Positions 7,717 through 15,154 of a stretch of 64,000 bases of DNA are shown one piece after another (within the stretch, counting starts at the first letter, position 1; each line of letters opens with the position of its first letter). The notes beneath the pieces were generated by a model. That model did not search any database, was not told the DNA's origin, and saw only the letters and a list, made by a program, of their open reading frames with translations. Origin of the DNA: Paenibacillaceae bacterium GAS479 (lineage in GTDB: Bacteria; Bacillota; Bacilli; Paenibacillales; Paenibacillaceae); assembly GCA_900105225.1 (NCBI GenBank), contig LT629764.1:322098-386097 (forward strand). The letters are read 5' to 3'. A program made the translations under genes and the position numbers.

Positions 7717-9024
7717 TCACTTCCAATCCGGCAAGTAGAGACGATCGGCTTCCCAAAGCTCTTCAAACATACTTTTTATTTCAGCTGGTGAACAAACTGC
7801 TGCTGTCAGGGGATCAATATATAGCGCTTGCAATGCTTTTTCGCGATCTTTCTCCAGTACGGCTTGCACAGCTAATTCAAAAAAGGCCATATTACTGCGG
7901 CAAAGCGCTGCCAAATGCTCTGGCAGACGACCGTATTGGGTAGGTTGAACCCCTTTTTTGTCCACAAGGCAAGCGACTTCCACAACCCCTTCAAAAGGAA
8001 GGTTTTCAATTAAGCCACGATTCGGCACGTTGCCATAAATGACATTCGGCTTCTCGTTAACGATGCTGTCGATAATGACCGCTGCGTACTCGTCGCTCTT
8101 CTCCAACTTGATCTCTTCCTCACCAGAAATCATCCGCTCGATTTCCTCGTCCGTCTCCTTGCGCCATACCGGCCACTCATTGGCGTAAAAGCCCGTTGCG
8201 CCGTTGTATCCGGCCGCACAGTAGCGGTCAATCAAATCCTGCCGTTTACGATAGTAAGGAATATATTCGGAGAAGTGGCCGCTCGATTCCGAGACAAACG
8301 CACCAAAATGGCGGGCAAAGTCAAAGCGCACCGGATCTTTGGCAAGGAAAGCTTCGTCGGACATTTTCTCAAACAACGCCGGATATTGATCTTGGCCGTC
8401 CACTTCCAGCTTCGTAAACCAGGACATGTGATTGATGCCGCCACAACGCCAGTCCAGCTTCTCATAGGGAACATTCAAATATTTGGCAAGCTGTTGGGAG
8501 GAATGTTGAATCGAATGGCAAAGTCCGACGACAGGAAGCTTGGTCACTCTGGAAGTGGCCAACGTAACAGCGGACATTGGGTTCGTATAATTAAGAATGA
8601 GGGCACCCGGACACAGCTCTTCTATATCCCGAACGATTTCCAGCCATACCGGCAACGTGCGTAGTGTTTTGAACAGTCCACCTGGGCCGAGGGTATCACC
8701 AATACATTGCTTGACGTTGTATCGAAGCGGAATTTCGAACTCATTGCGCACCGTCTCAAGTCCGGCCACTTCGATCTGATTGATGACAAAACGGGAGCCT
8801 GCTATCACTTCCCTGCGATCTGTCGACGCTTCGACAGTCCAGTTCTTACCGCTCAATTCGATTAGACGATGCACCAGTTTGACCGACAGCTCCAGCCTTC
8901 GGGCATCCACGTCGACTAGGGCAAACACGCCTTCTTCAAACCCTTGAATTTGCAAAATATCGGATGCCAAGTATTTGGTAAACATGCTTCCCGAACCAAT
9001 AATCGAGATTCGCGTCAACGTCAT
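7717..9024 (-). CDS. Family 4 glycoside hydrolase, alpha-galactosidase (MelA)-like
   Basis: GH4 enzymes use NAD+ and a divalent metal to cleave glycosides by an oxidation-elimination mechanism. The N-terminus ISIIGSGSMFTKYLASDIL is the dinucleotide-binding start, with Asp/Asp-Ala-Arg (VDVDARRLE) ending the second strand. ILNYTNPMSAVTLA, GLCHSIQHSSQQLA and CGGINHMSWFTKL are core GH4 motifs carrying the metal-binding Cys and His, as in MelA. Predicted length is 435 residues. The start is uncertain: ATG 9024 lies close to GGAGGG, a TTG at 9018 has better spacing, and an upstream ATG at 9060 lacks a ribosome binding site. It is the first gene of the operon and is divergent from the DeoR regulator. 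Related 6-phospho-glycosidases are possible alternatives. Confidence 0.82.
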   Translation of the reverse strand: MTLTRISIIGSGSMFTKYLASDILQIQGFEEGVFALVDVDARRLELSVKLVHRLIELSGKNWTVEASTDRREVIAGSRFVINQIEVAGLETVRNEFEIPLRYNVKQCIGDTLGPGGLFKTLRTLPVWLEIVRDIEELCPGALILNYTNPMSAVTLATSRVTKLPVVGLCHSIQHSSQQLAKYLNVPYEKLDWRCGGINHMSWFTKLEVDGQDQYPALFEKMSDEAFLAKDPVRFDFARHFGAFVSESSGHFSEYIPYYRKRQDLIDRYCAAGYNGATGFYANEWPVWRKETDEEIERMISGEEEIKLEKSDEYAAVIIDSIVNEKPNVIYGNVPNRGLIENLPFEGVVEVACLVDKKGVQPTQYGRLPEHLAALCRSNMAFFELAVQAVLEKDREKALQALYIDPLTAAVCSPAEIKSMFEELWEADRLYLPDWK

Positions 9025-9065
9025 ACCCTCCATTGAATGAAATTGATTGCTCAAGTTCATTATTT

Positions 9066-9171
9066 ATCATAATTATGATCGAGTCAATTCATTTTTGAAG
9101 AATTAATATCGAATACGCTCATTATTTTGATCGTTTTCACTCTTTTTATGGACGCCGATGATCGTTTATGA
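9066..9171. promoter_or_regulatory. Candidate DeoR operator region between the GH4 operon and the DeoR gene
   Basis: The divergent intergenic region holds a perfect 14-base palindrome ATCATAATTATGAT at 9066-9079. It also holds three TGATCG-starting direct repeats (TGATCGAGTCAA at 9076, TGATCGTTTTCA at 9128, TGATCGTTTATGA at 9159). Direct repeats of this size are common in DeoR-family operators. Confidence 0.45.
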
Positions 9172-9173
9172 TA

Positions 9174-9241
9174 TTCTGAGATTACGAGTAAATACGATAT
9201 AATGGTAAAGAAACCCGAGCCGCTTTTAGCGAAATCTCGGG
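9174..9241 (+). promoter_or_regulatory. Promoter and leader hairpin of the DeoR gene
   Basis: A TATAAT box lies at 9198-9203, with a weak -35 (TTCTGA, 9174-9179) 18 bases upstream. The leader carries the hairpin CCCGAG(9214-9219)/CTCGGG(9236-9241), with an inner GCT/AGC pairing, just before the AAGGAG site. Confidence 0.55.
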
Positions 9242-9260
9242 TATGAAGGAGATATACTGC

Positions 9261-10022
9261 ATGAGCAAGATTAGTGCACGCCGTGATGGAATCATTGCTC
9301 TTCTTAAAGAACAAGGATCTATTACGGCAACGGAGATCATGGAAATATTCGGAGTATCCGAAGCAACAGCTAGACGGGATCTGGAGACGCTCGAACAGGA
9401 GAAAAGGCTTGTCCGGATGTTCGGCGGAGCCGTTTTGGAGAGCATCCGCAAGGAGATTCCATTTTATCGCAAGATGGAAATGAACCCGGAAGAGAAGAAG
9501 GAAATCGCTGACAAAGCTTATTCCCTCATCCAGGAAGGGGATGTAATCGGACTTACTGGCGGCACGACATGTATGTTTGTAGCTCGCCGGATCATTCAAC
9601 AGCCGTTTGAACGCTTGACGGTCGTCACTAATGCGCTCAATATCGGCTTTGAGCTTGCAGGCGTACCAGGCCTGGAGCTGATCCTGACTGGCGGTGTCAA
9701 CCGTACGCACAGCTACGAGCTGTCGGGTCCGCTTGCCGATACAATTTTGGAACGAATTACGATTCAGAAGACTTTTCTCGGAGCAGACGGCGTTGATCCC
9801 GTGCGGGGACTCACGACGTTTAACGAGCTGGAAGCCAATACGAATCGCAAGATGATTCAGCAATCTCTTGAAACCTACGCCTTAGCTGATAACAGCAAGC
9901 TTGGACGCAGTTCTCTCTTTTTGATCGACAAATGGCGTGCCATAACAGGATTGGTTACCGACAAGGGAGCCGCTCGCGAAATGCTGGAGCCTTTTAAAGA
10001 TGCAGGCATCCGGATTTTGTAA
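9261..10022 (+). CDS. DeoR-family transcriptional regulator
   Basis: ATG 9261 is preferred because GAAGGAG sits at the right distance; an in-frame ATG at 9243 overlaps that ribosome binding site. The 253-residue protein begins with the DeoR helix-turn-helix (SARRDGIIALLKEQGSITATEIMEIFGVSEATARRDLETLEQ). It continues with the DeoRC sensor domain: IGLTGGTTCMFVARRI, VVTNALNIGFEL, LILTGGVN, FLGADGVDP and LADNSKLGRSS. DeoRC domains bind phosphorylated sugars, so it should respond to an intermediate of the divergent GH4-kinase-isomerase-aldolase operon and probably represses it. It ends 22 bases from the convergent LacI gene, with no clear terminator between them. Confidence 0.88.
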   Translation: MSKISARRDGIIALLKEQGSITATEIMEIFGVSEATARRDLETLEQEKRLVRMFGGAVLESIRKEIPFYRKMEMNPEEKKEIADKAYSLIQEGDVIGLTGGTTCMFVARRIIQQPFERLTVVTNALNIGFELAGVPGLELILTGGVNRTHSYELSGPLADTILERITIQKTFLGADGVDPVRGLTTFNELEANTNRKMIQQSLETYALADNSKLGRSSLFLIDKWRAITGLVTDKGAAREMLEPFKDAGIRIL

Positions 10023-10043
10023 AGCAAAACTACAGGTTTGGAA

Positions 10044-11087
10044 TTAGCTTTCTCGGGGCTCCTTGACCGAAGATTGACGGATCTTCAGCTCAAATGGAAC
10101 CGAGATTTTAACGGGAACGGGATAACGTCCCCCAATGTAATCAATCAGCGTTTTGGCGGCAATATTACCGATCTCAAGCTTCGGAATATGAACGGTCGTA
10201 AGCGGCGGCGAGCTATAAGCGGACATCTCGATGTTATCAATGCCGGCAAAGGCAATATCGTCGGGTATCTGCATACCGCTTTCGTTCGCTGCCCGCATAG
10301 CCGAGATTGCGATCATATCGCTGGCGGCAAATATTGCTGTTGGGCGATTTTCTTTATTTTTCAACAGTTCTTTGGTCCGTTGATAGCTTTTTTCTACATC
10401 CCAGCCGCAATCAATAACCCAATCGGGATCGACTGAAATATCGGCCTCCCACAGCGCCTCCCGATACCCTCTGTATCGTTTTTCCTTTTCGATTGCATGT
10501 GATAACCCCGATCCGCCGATAAAGGCGATTCGACGATGACCTTGCTGCAGCAAATGCTGAACGACGACCTTCGCCGCCTCCACCCGATCATAGGTGATAC
10601 GCGGAATTCCAGGATCGCTTACATCAACGCCAATCAGATGCGGAATCCTCTTTTTAAGCTGGGCGTACAAGTCTGGCTCTAACCCTTCCACGAGAATCAG
10701 CCCGTCCGGTGTGTTTTCATATAGAATGCGGTTCATTACGGCCGGATTGCGAAGATCGTCCACCGTTTGCACAAACGCAAGCTCATACCCCATCTCAGCA
10801 ATTCCTTTTTCAATCCCTTCCAGAATGCCTGAAAAATAAGGATGATTGTACTTGTTCTGAGTTACGGCCAAGATGCAGCCAACTGGTGATCCCACAGCTG
10901 GATTTTTTTTGTCGCTTTCCTGATTTTTAGCAGACTTGGTAGGTTGATATCCAAGTTCAGTCACGGCATCCCAGATCTTTTTGCGTGTTTCCGACCGGAC
11001 AGAATGAGAAGCTTCATTATTAACAACTCTCGACACCGTTGATATGGAAACCCCAACGCGCTCAGCTACATCCTTCAGCGTTGTCAC
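10044..11087 (-). CDS. LacI-family transcriptional regulator
   Basis: The start is GTG 11087 behind AAAGGAG. Residues 2-24 are the LacI helix-turn-helix (TTLKDVAERVGVSISTVSRVVNN), followed by the hinge region and a periplasmic-binding-like domain with ILAVTQNKYNHPYFSGILEGIEKG, RIAFIGGSG and TAIFAASDMIAISAMRAANESG. Length is 347 residues, normal for the family. A 14-base palindrome TATTTGCGCAAATA lies just upstream of its own start, and the same core recurs in the promoter of the neighbouring ABC importer. It therefore probably represses itself and the importer, released by the imported sugar. It lies downstream of the importer genes in the same orientation, behind its own regulatory region. 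Confidence 0.9.
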   Translation of the reverse strand: MTTLKDVAERVGVSISTVSRVVNNEASHSVRSETRKKIWDAVTELGYQPTKSAKNQESDKKNPAVGSPVGCILAVTQNKYNHPYFSGILEGIEKGIAEMGYELAFVQTVDDLRNPAVMNRILYENTPDGLILVEGLEPDLYAQLKKRIPHLIGVDVSDPGIPRITYDRVEAAKVVVQHLLQQGHRRIAFIGGSGLSHAIEKEKRYRGYREALWEADISVDPDWVIDCGWDVEKSYQRTKELLKNKENRPTAIFAASDMIAISAMRAANESGMQIPDDIAFAGIDNIEMSAYSSPPLTTVHIPKLEIGNIAAKTLIDYIGGRYPVPVKISVPFELKIRQSSVKEPRES

Positions 11088-11120
11088 TTTTTTTGCACTC
11101 CTTTGTCTAGTGAGAGTAAA

Positions 11121-11134
11121 TATTTGCGCAAATA
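11121..11134. promoter_or_regulatory. LacI-type operator upstream of the LacI gene
   Basis: TATTTGCGCAAATA is a perfect 14-base palindrome 34 bases upstream of the GTG start. The ATTTGCGCAAAT core recurs at 14409-14420 in the ABC importer promoter. Confidence 0.7.
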
Positions 11135-11227
11135 ATAATTAATAAATCCATCATACGGGCTATATTTAAGCGCTGTCAACTTAGGGCGAGAGATATAGTT
11201 TCTTTGCGTCTTAAGACATATAATGCG

Positions 11228-11270
11228 GCAACGGCATCGAGCCCAAGAAGCAGGATCGATGCCTGGTTGC
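11228..11270 (-). other. Stem-loop just after the ABC importer operon, no T-run
   Basis: GGCATCGA (11233-11240) pairs with TCGATGCC (11256-11263), and outer GCAAC pairs with GTTGC across a two-base bulge. It lies 7 bases beyond the stop of the binding-protein gene. Without a T-tract it is more likely an mRNA-end stabiliser or attenuator than an efficient terminator. Confidence 0.5.
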
Positions 11271-11276
11271 CAGATT

Positions 11277-12626
11277 CTACTTCCCGTAAGCTTTTTTAAT
11301 ATCTTGGACCGCTTTCTCGATATCCCCTTTTCCGGACATCGGATTGGAGAGTTTTTGAGGGATGATTTCCCACAGCAATTTCTCTTTTCCATCAAAGAAC
11401 GGTACCGGAATAGCATATTTCTGAGAATCGATAAATACCTGTTTGTTGTAACCGTCATCCTGTGCGAGGAAAGCCTCTGCTGCATTTTTATTGGCCGGTA
11501 TGGACTGTCCCTGCTTAGCTAGAGCGATTTGCCCCTCTGATCCAGACATCCATTCGACGAGTGTCCAGGCCGCCTTTTCTTTTTTGGTTGTAGGACTAAT
11601 AGCGTTACCCGTTACCTGAACAACCGTTTTTTCTTCCTTGAACTTTGGCGGGAGCAGTGTTTCGAAATCAATGCCAGCCTGTTTGTACTCCGTCGCGTTC
11701 CAGCTTCCTCCAAAGCTAATTGCGACCTTGCCGGTAGACAGGGACAGGAATGGATCTTTGGAAAGTGTTTGCGACTGGCCATAGTTAGGTACGGCATACA
11801 GCTCCGTAATATAGCTGCTGAATGTATTCAGCACCTCCATCGCCTCTGGAGATTCCATTGCAAATGATTGGTCATCATTGACCAGCTTGGCTCCGTTGGA
11901 CCAGAGCTGGGATTCCAGCACGGAGTCCGCCGATAAGGCAGCATCCATAACAAGTCCCCATTGAACGATGTTTTTCTTATCAAAACCCGCTTCATCCGCC
12001 GTTTTACCCGATTTATCCACGGTCATTTTTTGCGCTATCTTGATGAACTCATCCCATGTCATTTCGCCAATTGGCGGCTTAACGCCTGACGGGTTCGTTT
12101 TTGCATCGGCGAATATCCCTCTGTTGTAATACATGATGATCGTGTTCGCGTCACGTGGAAGAGCATACTGCTTGCCGTCTGTTTGCAGCTTTTTGAGCAC
12201 ATTCGGTTCGAACTGGCTGGTATCAAAAGCGTTATCAGCCGTCAGACTAGTCAAATCCCTCATTGCGCCTAGCTTGGCGTACTTATCCAAGTAGGCCTCA
12301 TCCATTTTGAACACATCTGGAAGTGTTTTGGCGGCAGCCTGAGCTGTTATCGCCGTCCAATACGTCTCCCAATCCTTGGATGTTACTTCAACTTCAATAT
12401 CGGGATATTTCGCGTTGAACTGCTTCAGCAGCTCCTTCGTCTGATTGATTTCTTCCTGAGTGCCCCATTGCATGTACGTAATTTTCGTTTTCTCTGGAGT
12501 ATTGCCGCCGGAATTCGTAGAAGATGGAGTCTCGCCGGAGTTGTTCCCGCATGCTGACATGACCAGAGGAATACCTAGCAATGGAATAAGCCATTTGGAT
12601 TTGTTTGCCGACCCTCTTTTAACCAT
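11277..12626 (-). CDS. Sugar ABC transporter substrate-binding lipoprotein
   Basis: ATG 12626 is preferred because AGGGAG lies 8 bases upstream; a GTG at 12635 overlaps that site. The 449-residue precursor has a lipoprotein signal ending IPLVMSACGNNSG with the acylated Cys, then a typical family-1 extracellular solute-binding fold (ITYMQWGTQEEINQTKELLKQFNAKYPDIEVEV, KVAISFGGSWN, AAWTLVEWMSGSEGQ). It captures a sugar at the cell surface and delivers it to the permease pair encoded upstream in the operon. As in many Gram-positive sugar importers, no ATPase gene is present; a shared MsmX-type ATPase encoded elsewhere is likely. The ligand is unknown but is probably the glycoside consumed by the adjacent GH4 operon. 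Confidence 0.88.
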   Translation of the reverse strand: MVKRGSANKSKWLIPLLGIPLVMSACGNNSGETPSSTNSGGNTPEKTKITYMQWGTQEEINQTKELLKQFNAKYPDIEVEVTSKDWETYWTAITAQAAAKTLPDVFKMDEAYLDKYAKLGAMRDLTSLTADNAFDTSQFEPNVLKKLQTDGKQYALPRDANTIIMYYNRGIFADAKTNPSGVKPPIGEMTWDEFIKIAQKMTVDKSGKTADEAGFDKKNIVQWGLVMDAALSADSVLESQLWSNGAKLVNDDQSFAMESPEAMEVLNTFSSYITELYAVPNYGQSQTLSKDPFLSLSTGKVAISFGGSWNATEYKQAGIDFETLLPPKFKEEKTVVQVTGNAISPTTKKEKAAWTLVEWMSGSEGQIALAKQGQSIPANKNAAEAFLAQDDGYNKQVFIDSQKYAIPVPFFDGKEKLLWEIIPQKLSNPMSGKGDIEKAVQDIKKAYGK

Positions 12627-12643
12627 GAAACACACTCCCTTTT

Positions 12644-13474
12644 TTATTTGATTCCCGACATGACCACGCCTTCAACGAAGTATTTTTGTGCGGAGAAATA
12701 TATAACGGCGATTGGCAGCAAGGCGAGGAACGAGCCTGCGGCCATCATCGGGAGATCTTGAGCGTTTTTGCCCATAATCAATTGCAATCCGACACTCATC
12801 ATTTGCAGCTTTTCGGATTGAATGAAAATAAGCGGGGTGAAATAATCGGTCCAGGTGAAAACAAAGGAAAAGATAAAACCTGAGATCAGAATAGGCCCGG
12901 AGAGCGGCAGAATGACCCGGCTGTAAATCGTCCAATAGTTTCCGCCATCAACATAAGTTGCTTCATCAAGTTCTCTAGGCAAAGTGAGAAAATATTGACG
13001 GAATAAAAAGATAAAGTATGGACTTGCCAGCAGCACTGGAATTGTGAGCGGGAGCCAAGTATCGTACCAGCCGATCTTGCTAAACAAGATGTACATGGGA
13101 ATGAGTGTGACCTGGGACGGAATCATCAGTGTAGCGAGCACAATCACAAACAATGGTGCGCGCAAACGGGACTTTGTCCTGGCAAACCCAAACGCGATGA
13201 GCGAGCTGGAAATAATCGTGCCAAGCCCGTTTATCGACGCTACGATAAAGGAATTCATAATCCAACGAGGCATTAATGTCATCGTTTCGAACAAACGACT
13301 GAACGAGCCCAACGTAAACGGATCCGGCAGCAGCTCTGGAGGGAAAACATAGGTCTGTGCCTGAGTTTTGAGCATTGTAGAAATGAGCCATAAGAGAGGA
13401 CCGATGAAAATAAGCAGCCCGATAACTAGAAAAATATAGGAATAAGCTCGGGATAATAACTTTGTGGCGTGCAT
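12644..13474 (-). CDS. Sugar ABC transporter permease, MalG-type
   Basis: The 276-residue membrane protein has about six transmembrane helices and the EAA loop PRELDEATYVDGGNYWTIYSRVILPLSGP, which docks the ATPase. The N-terminal YIFLVIGLLIFIGPLLWLISTMLK and the C-terminal KYFVEGVVMSGIK are standard for the MalG/LacG family. The start overlaps the previous gene's stop by one base (TGATG) and has GGAGGT upstream, so translation is coupled. With the preceding gene it forms the membrane channel of the importer. Confidence 0.9.
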   Translation of the reverse strand: MHATKLLSRAYSYIFLVIGLLIFIGPLLWLISTMLKTQAQTYVFPPELLPDPFTLGSFSRLFETMTLMPRWIMNSFIVASINGLGTIISSSLIAFGFARTKSRLRAPLFVIVLATLMIPSQVTLIPMYILFSKIGWYDTWLPLTIPVLLASPYFIFLFRQYFLTLPRELDEATYVDGGNYWTIYSRVILPLSGPILISGFIFSFVFTWTDYFTPLIFIQSEKLQMMSVGLQLIMGKNAQDLPMMAAGSFLALLPIAVIYFSAQKYFVEGVVMSGIK

Positions 13475-14373
13475 CAGGGCTTACCTCCCTTTTTCTCGTC
13501 ACCTTCGTAGTAAACCCAGCGGTTGGAGGATTTCATCAGAACTACAGTAATGACCAGAATGATCAGGAACAGAACCCATGACTGCGCCATAGCGTAGCCG
13601 AAGTTCAGATCGCGGAAGGCAACCTGATACGTATTCATCATGTAGGTTTGCGAAGCATAATCGGGACCGCCTCTGCTTAGCAGCATGGCTTCCGTAAACA
13701 TCTGGAAGTAATAAATGACCTGCATAACGACGGTAAACAAGATGGAGGGTGTCAACATCGGCAGCGTAATCGTAAAAAAGGTACGAACTTTGCCGGAGCC
13801 GTCTATACGAGCCGCCTCATACAGCGAGGTCGGAATGCCCTTGAGCCCCGCGAGAAATATGAGCACCGATCCGCCGGACATCCACATGCCAATCGTAATG
13901 ATGACCGGTTTGATCAACGCTTCGCTGTTCATCCAATCCACACGACCGCCGCCAAGAGCTTGAATAAGTGTGTTTACGACACCGTCTCCAGAACCAAACA
14001 AGATCATCCAAATGACAACGGTTGCAACAGGTGGAACGAGGTAAGGAAGATAATACAGGGTACGGAAATATCGAATTCCAGGTAGTTCAATATTAAGGAG
14101 CAGCGCCAGCAAAATTTGGAATGTAACGGTAATTGGAACACCTACAAACACGAAATACAACGTATTGCGCAAACTTTCCAAGTAAACTTCATCCGTCCAA
14201 AGCCGGGTATAGTTGTCGAACCCGATCCAATCTGGAGCGGTGATGGCGTTGTAATCTGCAAAGCTGTACGTCAGACTTGCCGCCGCCGGACCGACGAAGA
14301 AACATAAAAAGCCAATTACCCAGGGGATTATGAATAATAGGAACGCTCCGTCTTCCTTCCATTTCTTGGCCAC
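13474..14373 (-). CDS. Sugar ABC transporter permease, MalF-type
   Basis: This 299-residue membrane protein is the first gene of the importer operon and starts at GTG 14373 after AAAGGAG. Helices such as FLLFIIPWVIGFLCFFVGPAAASL and WVLFLIILVITVVLMKSSNRW are visible, and the EAA loop LYEAARIDGSGKVRTFFTITLPMLTP fits the MalF/LacF family. It pairs with the MalG-type permease to carry the sugar delivered by the lipoprotein. Control is likely by the adjacent LacI regulator through the two operators in the promoter directly upstream. Confidence 0.9.
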   Translation of the reverse strand: MAKKWKEDGAFLLFIIPWVIGFLCFFVGPAAASLTYSFADYNAITAPDWIGFDNYTRLWTDEVYLESLRNTLYFVFVGVPITVTFQILLALLLNIELPGIRYFRTLYYLPYLVPPVATVVIWMILFGSGDGVVNTLIQALGGGRVDWMNSEALIKPVIITIGMWMSGGSVLIFLAGLKGIPTSLYEAARIDGSGKVRTFFTITLPMLTPSILFTVVMQVIYYFQMFTEAMLLSRGGPDYASQTYMMNTYQVAFRDLNFGYAMAQSWVLFLIILVITVVLMKSSNRWVYYEGDEKKGGKP

Positions 14374-14408
14374 TTATTCGCTCACTCCTTTGCCAATCGG
14401 AACTGATT

Positions 14409-14447
14409 ATTTGCGCAAATTATAACTATAATTTACGCAAAAATTAA
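14409..14447 (-). promoter_or_regulatory. Promoter of the sugar importer with two LacI-type operators
   Basis: On the minus strand a TATAAT box (14419-14424) lies 17 bases from a weak -35 TTAATT (14442-14447). Operator ATTTGCGCAAAT (14409-14420) overlaps the -10, and a second, less perfect site (14431-14442) lies between -35 and -10. Bound repressor would block polymerase directly. Confidence 0.65.
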
Positions 14448-14533
14448 CTATCCGTCAATGAATTTGCTGAAATATTTCTTTCTAGATTGTGGAGGGTTAT
14501 AGGATATATGCCGTTCCCTTTCGGAATCTTTCT

Positions 14534-14542
14534 CATAACCTA
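14534..14542 (+). promoter_or_regulatory. CATAACCTA, sporulation-sigma-like -10 box for paralogue 4
   Basis: It matches CATA-N3-TA fully and lies 46 bases upstream of the start codon. The -35 region is not clear. Confidence 0.4.
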
Positions 14543-14588
14543 GTATTAACAACTCCATGATGAGTGCACAAATGAAAGGAAGATTAGA

Positions 14589-15071
14589 ATGGAACGCCTT
14601 GTAAAAGAAGCAAAGATTTCAGGCAACTGCCCCACCTCCAGTGTAGGCATCATTCTTGTCCTGTTTATTCTTCTTGTTATCATTCTTTCCGTCTTTACCC
14701 AACCTTCGGCGGCATGCGATGATCCGCTAGGCGCCCTCTCGACAGTAACCTTTACCATTATTAACAACTCAAGTTATGCGTTTGAGCTAGACTCCCAAAC
14801 TAGGAGCGGCTGCGTAACGGCTGCTCCTTCTAGCATCGATGCAAATGGCGGCTCAGCTTCCATTGGAGTAAAAAAATCATTTCCTAACATCTATTATTGT
14901 GAAACTTATTGGGCAATTTTGGATCAAGCAGGAAATGCCGTGGATGAAATTAAAATTACAATGGTGACAGATGGGAAGCTTTTTGGCAGTGACTCTTTTG
15001 ACATCGTAAACATCGACACTCCGCTCAGGTACAGTACAAATGGCACAACAGCAACATTTACGAATAGATAA
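14589..15071 (+). CDS. Small membrane-anchored protein with YjcZ-like segment, paralogue 4 of 5
   Basis: The 160-residue protein starts at ATG 14589 after AAAGGAAG. The polar head MERLVKEAKISGNCPTSS precedes the hydrophobic segment VGIILVLFILLVIILSVF. The outer domain has VTFTIINNSSYAFELDS, SGCVTAAPSSIDANGGSASIGV, ETYWAILDQAGNAVDEIKITM and the end YSTNGTTATFTN. It is the only paralogue with several Cys residues in the outer domain (near residues 43, 77 and 105), so disulphides are possible. It stands alone between the sugar importer promoter and the kdp operon, more than 10 kb from paralogues 1-3. A good terminator follows. Confidence 0.72.
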   Translation: MERLVKEAKISGNCPTSSVGIILVLFILLVIILSVFTQPSAACDDPLGALSTVTFTIINNSSYAFELDSQTRSGCVTAAPSSIDANGGSASIGVKKSFPNIYYCETYWAILDQAGNAVDEIKITMVTDGKLFGSDSFDIVNIDTPLRYSTNGTTATFTNR

Positions 15072-15083
15072 GAAACAACGTCA

Positions 15084-15119
15084 AACAAGCCTTAGAAGCG
15101 ATTCTGAAGGCTTGTTTTT
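15084..15119. terminator. Terminator between paralogue 4 and the kdp operon
   Basis: The stem AACAAGCCTT/AAGGCTTGTT, with inner AGAA/TTCT pairing, is followed by TTTC. It separates convergent genes. Confidence 0.85.
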
Positions 15120-15154
15120 CTTTGTATATTCAGTTTTGTATATCACTGGAAATT

